Assembly: GCA_902579985.1 (NCBI GenBank)
Contig: CACHIV010000008.1
Span: 1-51,082, forward strand
Direction: 5' to 3'
Length of the DNA stretch: 51,082 nucleotides
From: an uncultured Pelagibacteraceae bacterium
GTDB lineage: Bacteria > Pseudomonadota > Alphaproteobacteria > Pelagibacterales > Pelagibacteraceae
Below the pieces are notes generated by a model. That model was not told the origin of the DNA. It saw only the letters and a program-made list of their open reading frames with translations, and made no database searches. The position numbers were made by a program, and so were the translations under genes. The first letter of the stretch is position 1. Each line of letters begins with the position of its first letter. This document shows, one piece after another, positions 40,078-49,730 of this stretch.

Positions 40078-42129
40078 ATGCCAAAAAAAAATAAAAAAAA
40101 ATCTAAAAGAAAAAAAAAAGTCTCAAGGAAGACTAAAACTAAACGAAAAAAAATTATAAAAAAAATAAAGTCCAAAAGTAAAAAAAGTGAAGATCAAGAA
40201 TTAGTTTTTAAAACAAGACCAGAATGGGTTAAAAATGCTTTAGTAAATAAATCGCGTTATCAGAAAAAATATTTAGAATCTATAAAAAATAACAACGAAT
40301 TTTGGAAAAAAGAAGGAAAAAGAATAACATGGATTAAACCATATAAAAAAATTAAAGATGTAAAATATAGTAATAAAGAAGTTCGAATTAAATGGTACGA
40401 GGATGGAACACTAAACGCTTCAGCAAATTGTATCGATCGACATCTGAAAGATAAAAAAGATAAAACTGCGATTATTTGGGTTGGAGACGATCCTAAAGAC
40501 TCTAGAAAAATATCCTATCAACAATTATATAAAGAGGTTTCAAGAGCTGCTAATGGATTAAAAAATTTAGGTATTAAAAAAGGAGATAGAGTAACAATTT
40601 ATCTAACAATGATACCTGAACTAGCTATAACGATGCTAGCTTGTGCTAGAATTGGTGCAATTCACTCAATTATATTTGGAGGTTTTTCAGCAGACTCTAT
40701 TTCAGGAAGAATAAACGATTGTGAGTCAGAATATATAATAACAGCAGACGAGGGAGTAAGAGGTGGAAAAACTATTCCTTTAAAAGATATTACAGATGAA
40801 GCTTTATTAAAATGTCCAAATGTTAAAAAGTGTATAGTTGTTAAAAGAACTGGCAATTCAATTTATTGGAATGAGGAAAGAGATGTTTGGTATGAAGATT
40901 TAATTAAAGATGTCTCTAATAGTTGTGAGCCCGAAGAGATGAATGCGGAAGATCCTTTATTTATTCTTTATACTTCAGGTTCTACGGGTAAACCAAAAGG
41001 AGTATTACATACAACAGGGGGCTATATGGTTTATGCATCAATGACTCATCAATATATTTTTAATTATAGACCAAAAGATATTTATTGGTGCACTGCTGAC
41101 ATTGGTTGGGTTACAGGTCACAGCTATATAATTTATGGACCTTTAGCAAATGGCGCTACTACAATTATGTTTGAAGGAATTCCAACTTATCCAGATAATT
41201 CTAGATGGTGGCAAATTGTAGACAAGTACAAAGTAAATATTTTTTATACTGCACCAACTGCAATTAGAGCTTTAATGAGAGATGGAAATGAACCTGTAAA
41301 AAAAACTTCAAGAAAATCTCTTAAATTATTAGGAACTGTTGGAGAACCAATAAATCCAGAAGCTTGGATGTGGTATTTTAATACTGTTGGAAATTCTAAT
41401 TGTCCAATAGTTGACACCTGGTGGCAGACTGAAACTGGAGGAATTCTAATTAGCCCTCAAACTGGAGCTATAAATCTCAAACCAGGATCAGCAACCAAAC
41501 CTTTTTACGGTATTAAACCATGTATAGTAAATAAAGATGGAAAAGAAATAAAAGGAGCTGGTGAAGGAAGACTATGTATTTCTCAATCTTGGCCAGGTCA
41601 AATGAGAAGTGTTTACGGTGATCATCAAAGATTTATAGATACTTACTTTTCACAGTTTAATGGAAAATATTTCACTGGCGATGGTGCGAAAAGAGATAAA
41701 GACGGATATTATTGGATTACAGGAAGAGTTGATGATGTAATAATAGTCTCGGGGCACAATCTTGGTACTGCAGAAATAGAAAGTGCTTTTGTTGCTCATG
41801 ATAAAGTAGCAGAGGCAGCAGTCGTAGGTTATCCACATGATATTAAGGGAAATGGATTGTATTGTTATGTAACATTAAATGCTGGTGAAGAAGATAATTT
41901 AGATCTAGAAAGAGAACTAAAGCTATGGGTAAGAAAACAAATTGGACCACTAGCCACTCCTGACATCATTCATTTTTCACCTGGGCTACCTAAAACAAGA
42001 TCAGGAAAAATTATGAGAAGAATTTTAAGAAAGATTGCAGCTAATGAACATAATCAATTAGGTGACACAACTACACTAGCAGATCCAAGTGTTGTTCAAA
42101 GTCTAATAGATAATAGAAAAAATATTTAA
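40078..42129 (+). CDS. acs: Acetyl-CoA synthetase with basic N-terminal tail
   Basis: Acs activates acetate with ATP and CoA. The 683-residue protein has the P-loop-like [30 protein letters not shown], the [20 protein letters not shown] hinge region and the C-terminal [14 protein letters not shown] with the lysine that is regulated by acetylation in other bacteria. The first 37 residues hold 20 Lys and 3 Arg, an unusual tail before the normal domain start near [10 protein letters not shown]. No other ATG lies between, so the tail is real unless a non-ATG start is used. It lies upstream of the symporter pair, fitting acetate uptake and use. Confidence 0.96.
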   Translation: MPKKNKKKSKRKKKVSRKTKTKRKKIIKKIKSKSKKSEDQELVFKTRPEWVKNALVNKSRYQKKYLESIKNNNEFWKKEGKRITWIKPYKKIKDVKYSNKEVRIKWYEDGTLNASANCIDRHLKDKKDKTAIIWVGDDPKDSRKISYQQLYKEVSRAANGLKNLGIKKGDRVTIYLTMIPELAITMLACARIGAIHSIIFGGFSADSISGRINDCESEYIITADEGVRGGKTIPLKDITDEALLKCPNVKKCIVVKRTGNSIYWNEERDVWYEDLIKDVSNSCEPEEMNAEDPLFILYTSGSTGKPKGVLHTTGGYMVYASMTHQYIFNYRPKDIYWCTADIGWVTGHSYIIYGPLANGATTIMFEGIPTYPDNSRWWQIVDKYKVNIFYTAPTAIRALMRDGNEPVKKTSRKSLKLLGTVGEPINPEAWMWYFNTVGNSNCPIVDTWWQTETGGILISPQTGAINLKPGSATKPFYGIKPCIVNKDGKEIKGAGEGRLCISQSWPGQMRSVYGDHQRFIDTYFSQFNGKYFTGDGAKRDKDGYYWITGRVDDVIIVSGHNLGTAEIESAFVAHDKVAEAAVVGYPHDIKGNGLYCYVTLNAGEEDNLDLERELKLWVRKQIGPLATPDIIHFSPGLPKTRSGKIMRRILRKIAANEHNQLGDTTTLADPSVVQSLIDNRKNI

Positions 42130-42749
42130 AAATTTATTCTTTCACTAAATTCTTTTTTAACAACATCCCATTTAAGGATTACCGAATTTAAAACAATCTT
42201 TTGATCTAAAGTTTTTAATTCATCCGCTATCGGAGCCCATTTGTAAAGAGATAAAGCACTAGGATTAAAAGGTAGATCTTTATAATAAGTTTCCCAATTT
42301 AATTTTTGCAATCTTTCATCAAAATTTTTTTTTGCTTTATCAATGATATCTAGTGGCATTTTATTTGAAATTTCATCATCTAGAATTTTTAAAAAAATTT
42401 CTTTTGCTTTACTAACTTCATTATAATCATTATTAGTTTTTAAATGAGAAAATGTAAAAAAAGTAAGGTCTTGAAGTGCAACAGCATAAATGTTCCATTT
42501 GGCTAAATTTACAGAAGACATAAATTCATCATTATCAAAATGAAGGACATACCTAGTACCCATTCTAGTTTTTAAATAACTATAAAGTGTAACTTGGGAC
42601 ACCCAAGCTGACTTGGTCTGAATAAAAGTTTCGAGGTCATCTAAGGTTTCAATTTTTTTTTTAGGTATAAAAGCCTTAAATAAAGAGAAAAGATAAATTT
42701 TAAAATCATTCCAAGTTAGATCTTTCCATGATAATTTATATTTTAACAT
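42126..42749 (-). CDS. Conserved hypothetical protein near acs/symporter
   Basis: I do not recognise the family of this 207-residue protein. It appears soluble, with no signal peptide or clear membrane helix, and is rich in aromatic residues and Lys. The most conserved-looking stretch is [20 protein letters not shown] followed by [15 protein letters not shown]. The C-terminal half is helical. It is convergent with acs (4-nt overlap) and divergent from the DUF4212/symporter genes, so it may be a regulator or accessory factor of that unit; this is inference from position only. Confidence 0.75.
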   Translation of the reverse strand: MLKYKLSWKDLTWNDFKIYLFSLFKAFIPKKKIETLDDLETFIQTKSAWVSQVTLYSYLKTRMGTRYVLHFDNDEFMSSVNLAKWNIYAVALQDLTFFTFSHLKTNNDYNEVSKAKEIFLKILDDEISNKMPLDIIDKAKKNFDERLQKLNWETYYKDLPFNPSALSLYKWAPIADELKTLDQKIVLNSVILKWDVVKKEFSERINF

Positions 42750-42773
42750 TTTTAACTACCTGTGGTTGTATTA

Positions 42774-42779
42774 TATAAT
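42774..42779 (+). promoter_or_regulatory. Possible -10 element upstream of the symporter genes
   Basis: A perfect TATAAT lies 90 bases before the DUF4212 start, with a poor -35 candidate (TTTAAC at 42751-42756, 17-bp spacing). In such AT-rich DNA this can arise by chance. The 120-bp region also holds a strong AGGGAGA ribosome-binding site at 42856-42862; no riboswitch fold was seen. Confidence 0.25.
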
Positions 42780-42869
42780 AAAAATGTGTCTAATTGTACA
42801 ATTTTTAGGGGTTTCATTCTATCTCATTATATGTATGTTTTCATTTTTAACCTATAGGGAGACTTAAAA

Positions 42870-43130
42870 ATGTCAAAACAAGAACAACACTGGGGAAAAA
42901 CCAGAGCATTGTTATTTACTACATTAGCAATCTGGTTTGTATTCTCAATGGGCATCTTCCTTTTTGGAGCAGAAATGGAATCGATTACAGGACCATTCGG
43001 TTATCCTCTGACATATTGGTTCACTTGTCAGGGATCTCTTGGAATTTTCGTAATACTAATTTTTTGGTTTGCGAATAGACAAGAAAAAATCGATGAAGAG
43101 TTCGGCTTCAGTGAGAGAGGAGAAGATTAA
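42870..43130 (+). CDS. DUF4212 protein, small subunit of sodium:solute symporter
   Basis: This 86-residue, two-helix membrane protein matches the DUF4212/sodium-substrate symporter small subunit family: HWGKTRALLFTTLAIWFVFS, YPLTYWFTCQGSLGIFVILI and an acidic tail. It precedes and is coupled (TAATG) to the large symporter subunit, which it is thought to assist. It has the strongest ribosome-binding site of the region (AGGGAGA), and G/C-ending codons are more frequent here than in most neighbours, suggesting high expression. Confidence 0.93.
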   Translation: MSKQEQHWGKTRALLFTTLAIWFVFSMGIFLFGAEMESITGPFGYPLTYWFTCQGSLGIFVILIFWFANRQEKIDEEFGFSERGED

Positions 43131-44941
43131 TGATAAAAGGTAATTTTATAGACAACTTGCCTAAAGTTTATGGAATCTATACTGGAGGATTCATAGGTTT
43201 CATAATCATTATGGCAATTGCTGAACAAGCTGGGATGTCAGCTAAAGCGATTGGTATCGCTTTTGTAGCATTCACAGTGGCTATCTATGCTATAATTGGT
43301 TATCTATCACGTACAGCTCAAGCAGACGCATATTACGTAGCTGGAAGACAAGTGCCAACTGTATTCAATGGAATGGCGACAGCAGCAGACTGGATGTCTG
43401 GTGCATCGTTCGTTGCAATGGCAGGTGGTATTTACTTCAAAGGTTATGGTTATATGGCACTACTTGTTGGTTGGACTGGTGGATACGTGTTAGTTGCATC
43501 ATTATTAGCACCTTACCTAAGAAAATTTGGATGTTACACAGTTCCAGATTTTATTGGTACAAGATACGGTGGTAATTTAGCAAGACTAAGTGCAGTAATA
43601 GTATTAACTGTTGCTTCATTTACTTATGTGACTGCACAAATTAATGCTACTGGAACTATTGCTTCTGTTGCTTTGGATATTCCATTCCAATACGCAGTTT
43701 ACGTCGGACTAATAAGTATCTTATTATGTTCAATGTTAGGTGGTATGAGAGGAGTAACTTGGACACAGGTTGCACAGTACATTGTTTTAATTATAGCTTA
43801 TCTGCTTCCAGTATTCTGGATCAGTAATAAAATTGGAGCAGGGTTCTTCCCTCACTTTATGCTAGCGGATGAAGTAGCTAGGATTGCTGAGTTAGAAGGA
43901 CAGTATGGTTTTGTAAAAAATGCTGCTGCCGATCTTAAAACAGTACCAAAAGGATTAGCTGGAATAACTAAGGCTCACTCAGCGGTAAACGCAACGCCTT
44001 GGGCATTTATTTCATTAGCACTAGCAATGATGATGGGAACAGCATCATTACCTCACGTGATGATGAGATATTTCACTACTCCAAGTGTAAAAGCAGCTAG
44101 AAAATCTGTAGGTTGGTCAGTATTTTTCATCTTCCTACTTTATTCTTCTGCACCAATGTTAGCGACACTGTCTAAATTAGCATTGATTGATCCAACATTA
44201 CCAACTGGTATTATCGGTAAATCAATATCAGAAGTTCAAGCTATTGATTGGTATCAAAACTGGAACCAAGCTAATCTGATGTTTATCAGCGACTTTAACG
44301 GAAATGGAACAGTTGAATTAAACGAGTTCTTCATGGGTGGTAAAGCCGTTGTGTTAGCAACACCAGAAATAGCAGGATTACCTTATGTAATCTCAGGTCT
44401 AGTTGCAGCCGGTGGTATGGCAGCTGCCATGTCAACAGCGGATGGTTTAATTCTAGCAATTGCAAACGCTATATCACATGATGTTTACTACAAAATCATT
44501 GATCCTAAAGCAGAAACTGCAAAAAGACTAGTTGTTGCAAGGGTACTACTTGTAGTAATTGGTTTTGCTGGAGCAACAATCGCAGCTATGGAGATACAAG
44601 GTATCTTAGGTTCAGTTATCTGGGCTTTTGACTTTGCAATGTCTGGCTTATTCTTCCCACTTGTACTAGGTGTATGGTGGAAGAGAGCTAACAAAGAAGG
44701 TGCAGTTGCTGGTATGTTACTAGGACTAATATCTGGTGCTGGGTACCTAATTTGGGTACGTAACGGTGGTTCTGGATTCTTAGGTATCACTCAGTTAACA
44801 TTTGGTATCTTCGGATCAGCTGTTAGTTTAGTTGCTATGGTAGTTGTAAGTTTAATGACATCAGCACCTAATGCAGCTATGCAAAGAATGGTTGATGAAG
44901 CTCGTGTACCAGCAGGAAAAACAATCCTTGGTAAACAATAA
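43130..44941 (+). CDS. Sodium:solute symporter large subunit (VC_2705/ActP-related family)
   Basis: This is a sodium-coupled carboxylate transporter of the SSS family, 603 residues and about 13 transmembrane helices. Family marks include AYYVAGRQVPTVFNGMATAADW (in two adjoining parts), MAGGIYF, and the late LVAAGGMAAAMSTADGLILA. A loop at residues 388-399 reads DFNGNGTVELNE, an EF-hand-like calcium loop. It is coupled to the DUF4212 subunit and lies downstream of acs, so acetate or another short carboxylate is a plausible substrate. A strong terminator follows. Codon use suggests high expression. Confidence 0.94.
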   Translation: MIKGNFIDNLPKVYGIYTGGFIGFIIIMAIAEQAGMSAKAIGIAFVAFTVAIYAIIGYLSRTAQADAYYVAGRQVPTVFNGMATAADWMSGASFVAMAGGIYFKGYGYMALLVGWTGGYVLVASLLAPYLRKFGCYTVPDFIGTRYGGNLARLSAVIVLTVASFTYVTAQINATGTIASVALDIPFQYAVYVGLISILLCSMLGGMRGVTWTQVAQYIVLIIAYLLPVFWISNKIGAGFFPHFMLADEVARIAELEGQYGFVKNAAADLKTVPKGLAGITKAHSAVNATPWAFISLALAMMMGTASLPHVMMRYFTTPSVKAARKSVGWSVFFIFLLYSSAPMLATLSKLALIDPTLPTGIIGKSISEVQAIDWYQNWNQANLMFISDFNGNGTVELNEFFMGGKAVVLATPEIAGLPYVISGLVAAGGMAAAMSTADGLILAIANAISHDVYYKIIDPKAETAKRLVVARVLLVVIGFAGATIAAMEIQGILGSVIWAFDFAMSGLFFPLVLGVWWKRANKEGAVAGMLLGLISGAGYLIWVRNGGSGFLGITQLTFGIFGSAVSLVAMVVVSLMTSAPNAAMQRMVDEARVPAGKTILGKQ

Positions 44942-44963
44942 ACAACATAAATAATCTTAATAA

Positions 44964-44987
44964 GGGGCGATTAATTTCGCCCCTTTT
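44964..44987 (+). terminator. Intrinsic terminator after symporter gene
   Basis: A perfect 7-bp stem GGGGCGA/TCGCCCC with a 6-nt loop is followed by TTTT, 22 nt past the symporter stop. It is one of only a few strong terminators in the window, consistent with a highly expressed two-gene unit. Confidence 0.92.
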
Positions 44988-45018
44988 CATTTCTGTAAAT
45001 TTCCAATATAAATTTTGA

Positions 45019-45375
45019 ATGTCAGCTAATTTCCATCCTATAATTTATATAATTGACTATATACTAGGTATAATAATGTGGACTCTAATAGGGAGAGTAG
45101 CTATGAACATTTTTCAAAGAGAAGACTCTCAATTTTTTTTTATGAAAGCATTTGTGAAATTTACAAACCCTTTAATTACTTTATTTAAACCAATAACACC
45201 TTCATTCATTATTCGGCCTGTGGTGCCTCTATATGTAGCTTGGTTTTTTTTTATGGTAAGATTTTATCTAATGCCATGGATTTTAGGATATTCAGTGATG
45301 GGAATGTTATCTTTTCCATTGGAAAGTGAAATTTCGAGACAAATTTACCAATTTTTTAATTCAATTAAATTTTAA
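45019..45375 (+). CDS. Small integral membrane protein, YggT-like loop
   Basis: This 118-residue protein has hydrophobic helices near 7-26 and 66-95. The intervening segment FTNPLITLFKPITPSFIIRP resembles the YggT loop (T-[DN]-P-[IL]-...-P), so it may be a distant relative of that family; this is tentative. The N-terminal IDYILGIIMWTLIGRVAMNI fits the same pattern. It stands between the symporter terminator and rpe and may be transcribed with rpe (28-nt gap). Confidence 0.75.
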   Translation: MSANFHPIIYIIDYILGIIMWTLIGRVAMNIFQREDSQFFFMKAFVKFTNPLITLFKPITPSFIIRPVVPLYVAWFFFMVRFYLMPWILGYSVMGMLSFPLESEISRQIYQFFNSIKF

Positions 45376-45403
45376 AAATTGATACTAGTAAATCTGGTAT
45401 TCA

Positions 45404-46063
45404 ATGAAAAAAATACAAATATCACCCTCTATTCTATCCGCTGATTTTAGCCAATTGGGAAATGAAATCAAAAGATTAGAGCAAGGTGGAGCAGATATGA
45501 TCCATGTTGATGTCATGGATGGACATTATGTTCCAAATTTAACTATAGGTCCTCCAGTAATAAAGGCTTTAAGACAAAATACAAAATTACCTTTTGATGT
45601 TCATTTAATGATTTCACCAGTTCATAAATATATAAAAGATTATGCTGATGCAGGAGCAAATATTATAACTATCCATCCAGAAGCAACAAATAATTTAAAA
45701 GACTCAATCGACCTTATAAAAAAACTTAATAAAAAAGTTGGTATTTCTTTAAACCCAGAAAGTAAAATTGATTTGATAAAAAGTTTTTTAGATAAAATTG
45801 ATTTAATTTTGATTATGAGTGTAAATCCAGGATTTGGAGGTCAAAAGTTTATGCCTGAAGTATTAGATAAAATAAAAGAATTGAAAAAAATTAAAGATAA
45901 AAAAAAATTAGAATTTGATATAGAAATAGATGGTGGAATAAACTTTGATAATAGTAAATTAGCTATTGAAGCAGGAGCGAATATTTTAGTATCAGGTACT
46001 ACAATTTTTAAAAAAAATGATGGAAATATAAAAAAAAATATTGATCTTTTAAAATCAAGCTAA
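45404..46063 (+). CDS. rpe: Ribulose-phosphate 3-epimerase
   Basis: Rpe interconverts ribulose 5-phosphate and xylulose 5-phosphate in the pentose phosphate pathway. The 219-residue TIM barrel shows SPSILSADFSQLG, HVDVMDGHYVPNLTIGP with metal-binding His and catalytic Asp, FDVHLMI, MSVNPGFGGQKF and IEIDGGI with the second catalytic Asp. All key residues are present. It is 5 nt before the heparinase-like gene. Confidence 0.97.
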   Translation: MKKIQISPSILSADFSQLGNEIKRLEQGGADMIHVDVMDGHYVPNLTIGPPVIKALRQNTKLPFDVHLMISPVHKYIKDYADAGANIITIHPEATNNLKDSIDLIKKLNKKVGISLNPESKIDLIKSFLDKIDLILIMSVNPGFGGQKFMPEVLDKIKELKKIKDKKKLEFDIEIDGGINFDNSKLAIEAGANILVSGTTIFKKNDGNIKKNIDLLKSS

Positions 46064-46068
46064 GAATA

Positions 46069-47673
46069 ATGATTTTTGAGAATTATTTTTTATTTTTTAA
46101 AAAAAAAATTCGTTCACTTTATTTAAGTTCTAATGTTTATAATAAGAAAATTTCTTTAGTATATGATGGAAATTTAAATTATAGACCTAGTCCTAGTTTA
46201 TTGGATTGTCTTGTAAAATATAATAAAAAAAAAATCGATATAAATAAATATTCTCTAGATGGGATTTGGGTAAATCAAAGTCTAACTAAAAAAGATTATG
46301 ACAATTTAAATAGTTTTTTTTGGTTATTTAGTCTTGATTTAAAATCTTCAAAAAAGAGAACTCAAAACATAATATCAAAATGGATTGATAATAATAACAA
46401 ATATAACTCTAATAGTTGGGAAATTGATATACTTGCAAAAAGGGTAATTGCTTGGATTTCAAATTCTAAACTTACTTATGATGAAGGAAGCGTAGTTTAT
46501 AGAAACAAATTTAACAATATTATAAAAAAACAAATAAATCATTTAATAAATGAAATAAAAAAAGATGAATGGGTTGATGATAAAATGATTGGTTGTGCTG
46601 CAATCATTTTAGTTGGATTATCTTATCAAAATAAAGATAATTACTTAAATACAGGACTAAATTTATTAAAGAAAATAATCAAACTCTCGTTTGATAATCA
46701 AGGTTTTCCTAAATCAAGAAATTTTAGACAATTAAATTTTTACCTTAAATATTTTGTTTTAATTAGAGAATGGTTAAAAGAATCTCAAAATGAAATACCA
46801 GAATATATTAATGAAAATATATATTATCTAGGTCAAGCTTATGCTTTTGTTTGGAAAAAAAATAAGAAAGATTTTTTATTTAATGGAAATCATGAAACTA
46901 ATAATACAGACTTTGAAAATTATTTAAAAAGATTAGGTTATAATTTTAAAAATCAAATAAATGAATTAGGTGGTTACGTAATCTTAAATAATAAGAAAAT
47001 AGCTATAGCAATGGATATTGGTCCTACACCTGATAAAAAATTTTCATCCGATTTTCAAGCTGGCTCACTATCATTTGAGATTTTGTCTAATGGAAAAAAA
47101 TTAATTTGTAACTCGGGTTATTTCCAAGATTACAGTCATAAACTTAATAAATTATCAAAATCAAGTGCTGTGCATAATACTTTGATTTTAGATGACACAT
47201 CTTCATGTAAATTTAGTAAAGATTTATATTCTAAAATTTCCCAAGGACTAAAAATAATAAAAAAAAACATTATATTTGAAAAAAATTTTTGGAAAATCAG
47301 TGCTGCTCATGATGGTTATTTAAAACAGTATGGTATTATTCATGATAGAGAATTAGAATTTTATCCAGAAGAAATGAAGTTTATTGGTTATGATAAAATA
47401 ATAAATAAAAATAATACTAAAAATTTAAAATTTGAAATTAGATTTCATCTTGAACCAATTGTGAAAGTAATGAAAACCCAAGATAATAAATCAATACTAA
47501 TAGACCTTAACAGTGAGGGTTGGAAATTTGCCTCAAAAGATAATAGTATAGATATTGATAACGGTTTATACTTTGGAAAAAAAAATTCTTACACAGATAA
47601 TAAAAATATACTTATTTCGGGCATGACTAATGCTGAAAATCAAACTATAACGTGGGAATTAACAAAACTATAA
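46069..47673 (+). CDS. Heparinase II/III family protein
   Basis: This 534-residue protein has the two-part heparinase II/III layout: a helical toroid in the first half (GMW-like YSLDGIWVNQSLTKKDYD, then WEIDILAKRVIAWIS) and a beta-sandwich with GSLSFEILSNGKKLICNSGY and SSAVHNTLILDD in the second. The His in SAVHNTL matches the conserved domain residue. In alphaproteobacteria, rpe-heparinase-purH is a recurrent gene order and the role there is unclear (polysaccharide or envelope glycan lysis suspected). No signal peptide is evident. Its TAA overlaps the purH ATG. Confidence 0.88.
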   Translation: MIFENYFLFFKKKIRSLYLSSNVYNKKISLVYDGNLNYRPSPSLLDCLVKYNKKKIDINKYSLDGIWVNQSLTKKDYDNLNSFFWLFSLDLKSSKKRTQNIISKWIDNNNKYNSNSWEIDILAKRVIAWISNSKLTYDEGSVVYRNKFNNIIKKQINHLINEIKKDEWVDDKMIGCAAIILVGLSYQNKDNYLNTGLNLLKKIIKLSFDNQGFPKSRNFRQLNFYLKYFVLIREWLKESQNEIPEYINENIYYLGQAYAFVWKKNKKDFLFNGNHETNNTDFENYLKRLGYNFKNQINELGGYVILNNKKIAIAMDIGPTPDKKFSSDFQAGSLSFEILSNGKKLICNSGYFQDYSHKLNKLSKSSAVHNTLILDDTSSCKFSKDLYSKISQGLKIIKKNIIFEKNFWKISAAHDGYLKQYGIIHDRELEFYPEEMKFIGYDKIINKNNTKNLKFEIRFHLEPIVKVMKTQDNKSILIDLNSEGWKFASKDNSIDIDNGLYFGKKNSYTDNKNILISGMTNAENQTITWELTKL

Positions 47674-49208
47674 TGCCCAAAATTAAAAAAGCACTTATTT
47701 CAGTTTATGATAAAAAGAATTTAAAGGATATTCTGAAAGTTCTTACTAAATATAAAATAAAATTGATTAGCTCAGGAGGAACATATAAAGAGATAAAAAA
47801 ACTTAAGTACAAATGTAATGAAGTTTCAGATTATACTAATTCTCCTGAAATACTTGGAGGAAGAGTTAAAACATTACATCCAAAAATACATGCAGGTATT
47901 TTAAGCATAAGAAAAAATAAATCTCATAAAAAAGATTTGAATAAACAAAATTTTGAAGAAATTGATTTAGTGATTGTAAATTTTTACCCGTTCGAAGAAA
48001 CTTTAAGGCATAACAATAACCATTTAAAAATTATTGAAAAAATTGATGTCGGTGGCCCTGCTATGGTCAGAGCTGCTGCTAAAAACTATAATGATGTCAC
48101 TGTTATTACTTCGACAAATCAATATAATGAATTTATTAAAGAAATAGAGAAAAATAAAGGCTCCACATCTTTAAATTTTAGAGAAAAAATGTCTTCAGAA
48201 GCTTTTTCTGAAACAGCTTATTACGACTCTGTAATATCTAATTATTTTAATAAAATAAAAAAAAATGATTTTCCTAAAAAAAGGATATTTTATGGAAAGT
48301 TAATTGAAAAATTAAGATATGGTGAAAATCCTCATCAAGAAAGTGCAATCTATTCAAAAACAAATAACTTAAATATTAAAAAAATCCACGGGAAACAACT
48401 AAGTTATAATAATTATAACGATATATTTTCAGCTTTAAATATTTCAAAATCCTTACCAATAAATAGAGGAACAGTAATAGTAAAACACGCAAATCCTTGT
48501 GGAGTATCTATTCAAAAAAATAGTCTAAAAAGCTACCAAATGGCTTTATCTTGCGATCCAATAAGTGCTTTTGGAGGAATAGTTTCTTGTAATTTTAAAA
48601 TTACTAAAAAATTGGCTATAGAAATGAATAAAATTTTTTTAGAAGTCATTATTGGCAAAGGTTTTGAACCTAGTGCTTTAAGAATTTTAAAAAAAAAAAA
48701 AAATTTAAGAATTATTGATGCTTCAAAATTTATTATAAAAGATATAATAAAGGTAAACTCTATCAATGACTTTATTTTATCTCAGTGTGAAGACTTTAAA
48801 AAATTTAATATTAATGACTTCAAAATAGTTTCAAAAAAGAAACCATCTCAATCACAATTCAAAGATTTAATTTTTGCTTTTAATATATGCAGATATGTTA
48901 AATCAAATGCAATAGTTTTAGCTAATAATAAAGCAACTGTTGGTATTGGCTCCGGACAACCAAGTAGAATAGATAGTTGTCAAATTGCAATTAATAAAAT
49001 GAAAAAATTCCAAAATTTAGGAGAAGAAGTGGTAGCAGCTTCTGATGCTTTTTTTCCATTCATAGATGGGGTGGAAAAACTAGTTCAATCTGGTGTATCC
49101 GCAATCATTCAGCCCTCTGGATCAATTCGAGATAATGATATAATTAAATTTGCGAATAAAACTAATACTGTTTTAGTTTTTTCAAAAACTAGACATTTTA
49201 GACATTAA
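47673..49208 (+). CDS. purH: Bifunctional AICAR transformylase/IMP cyclohydrolase
   Basis: PurH carries out the last two steps of IMP synthesis. The 511-residue protein has the N-terminal MGS-like cyclohydrolase domain (KALISVYDKKNL, ISSGGTYKEI, GGRVKTLHPKIHAG, KIDVGGPAMVRAAAKN) and the transformylase domain (LRYGENPHQES, VIVKHANPCGVS with Lys-His, SDAFFPFIDGVE, IIQPSGSIRDND). The ATG at 47673 overlaps the heparinase stop (TAATG); an earlier in-frame start is unlikely. A 15-A homopolymer at 48689-48703 encodes a KKKK stretch. It is convergent with phhB (4-nt overlap). Confidence 0.97.
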   Translation: MPKIKKALISVYDKKNLKDILKVLTKYKIKLISSGGTYKEIKKLKYKCNEVSDYTNSPEILGGRVKTLHPKIHAGILSIRKNKSHKKDLNKQNFEEIDLVIVNFYPFEETLRHNNNHLKIIEKIDVGGPAMVRAAAKNYNDVTVITSTNQYNEFIKEIEKNKGSTSLNFREKMSSEAFSETAYYDSVISNYFNKIKKNDFPKKRIFYGKLIEKLRYGENPHQESAIYSKTNNLNIKKIHGKQLSYNNYNDIFSALNISKSLPINRGTVIVKHANPCGVSIQKNSLKSYQMALSCDPISAFGGIVSCNFKITKKLAIEMNKIFLEVIIGKGFEPSALRILKKKKNLRIIDASKFIIKDIIKVNSINDFILSQCEDFKKFNINDFKIVSKKKPSQSQFKDLIFAFNICRYVKSNAIVLANNKATVGIGSGQPSRIDSCQIAINKMKKFQNLGEEVVAASDAFFPFIDGVEKLVQSGVSAIIQPSGSIRDNDIIKFANKTNTVLVFSKTRHFRH

Positions 49209-49543
49209 TGAATTTGATCTATTTTAGCTGCTAAAATAAAATCATTTTCGGATAATCCCTCTATTGCATGAGTTGTGATTATGATTTTTGCATAACCCCA
49301 GCCAAATAAAATATCAGGATGATGATTTTCATTTTCTGAAATTTGTCCAACTTTATTAATAAAATTTTGACTACTTTTAAAATCTTTAAATTTGAACTTT
49401 TTTTCTAAAAAGTATTTTTCTTTTTCATCTTTTTTAACATCCCAACCATCAATTTTTTTTTGATATTTATGAATCTCACTTATATCAAAAGGTATAACCC
49501 CTCCCTCACATGGTACACATTTTTTATTTAAAAGATCACTCAT
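49205..49543 (-). CDS. phhB: 4a-hydroxytetrahydrobiopterin dehydratase (pterin-4a-carbinolamine dehydratase)
   Basis: This small cytosolic dehydratase has 112 residues. The active-site motif ENHHPDILFGWGYAKI and the later THAIEGLSENDFILAAKID are diagnostic; the His pair and the third His are intact. The N-terminal KKCVPCEGGVIPFD is typical. The frame extends 10 codons upstream into the tRNA-Gly 3' end, so the ATG at 49543 is chosen. Many bacteria carry this enzyme without an aromatic amino acid hydroxylase, so the physiological pterin is open. The tRNA gene just upstream may share its promoter. Confidence 0.94.
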   Translation of the reverse strand: MSDLLNKKCVPCEGGVIPFDISEIHKYQKKIDGWDVKKDEKEKYFLEKKFKFKDFKSSQNFINKVGQISENENHHPDILFGWGYAKIIITTHAIEGLSENDFILAAKIDQIH

Positions 49544-49560
49544 ATATAAATTCCAAATTT

Positions 49561-49635
49561 TGGAGCGGGTCAAGGGAATCGAACCCTCTACCTAATCGTT
49601 GGCAACGATTCGCTCTACCAATGAGCTAGACCCGC
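49561..49635 (-). tRNA. tRNA-Gly (GCC)
   Basis: The minus strand folds into a full cloverleaf. The acceptor stem is GCGGGTC/GACCCGC, the D arm is GCTC...GAGC, the anticodon stem is AATCG/CGATT with loop TTGCCAA (anticodon GCC), and the T arm is GAGGG-TTCGATT-CCCTT. Discriminator T is followed by an encoded CCA (49563-49561). U73 fits bacterial glycine tRNA. It lies 17 nt upstream of phhB on the same strand. Confidence 0.97.
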
Positions 49636-49730
49636 TTACAAAAATTCAATAAATAAACGTTTTTTTCAGTGCAATCAATAATAAAATTTTTGAATACTGT
49701 AATGATTTTAAAAATTTGTTAAAAGATGTT

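Noticed and set aside
42780..42869. Riboswitch upstream of the symporter genes
   Set aside because: Apart from a ribosome-binding site no stable hairpin or known aptamer motif was found.
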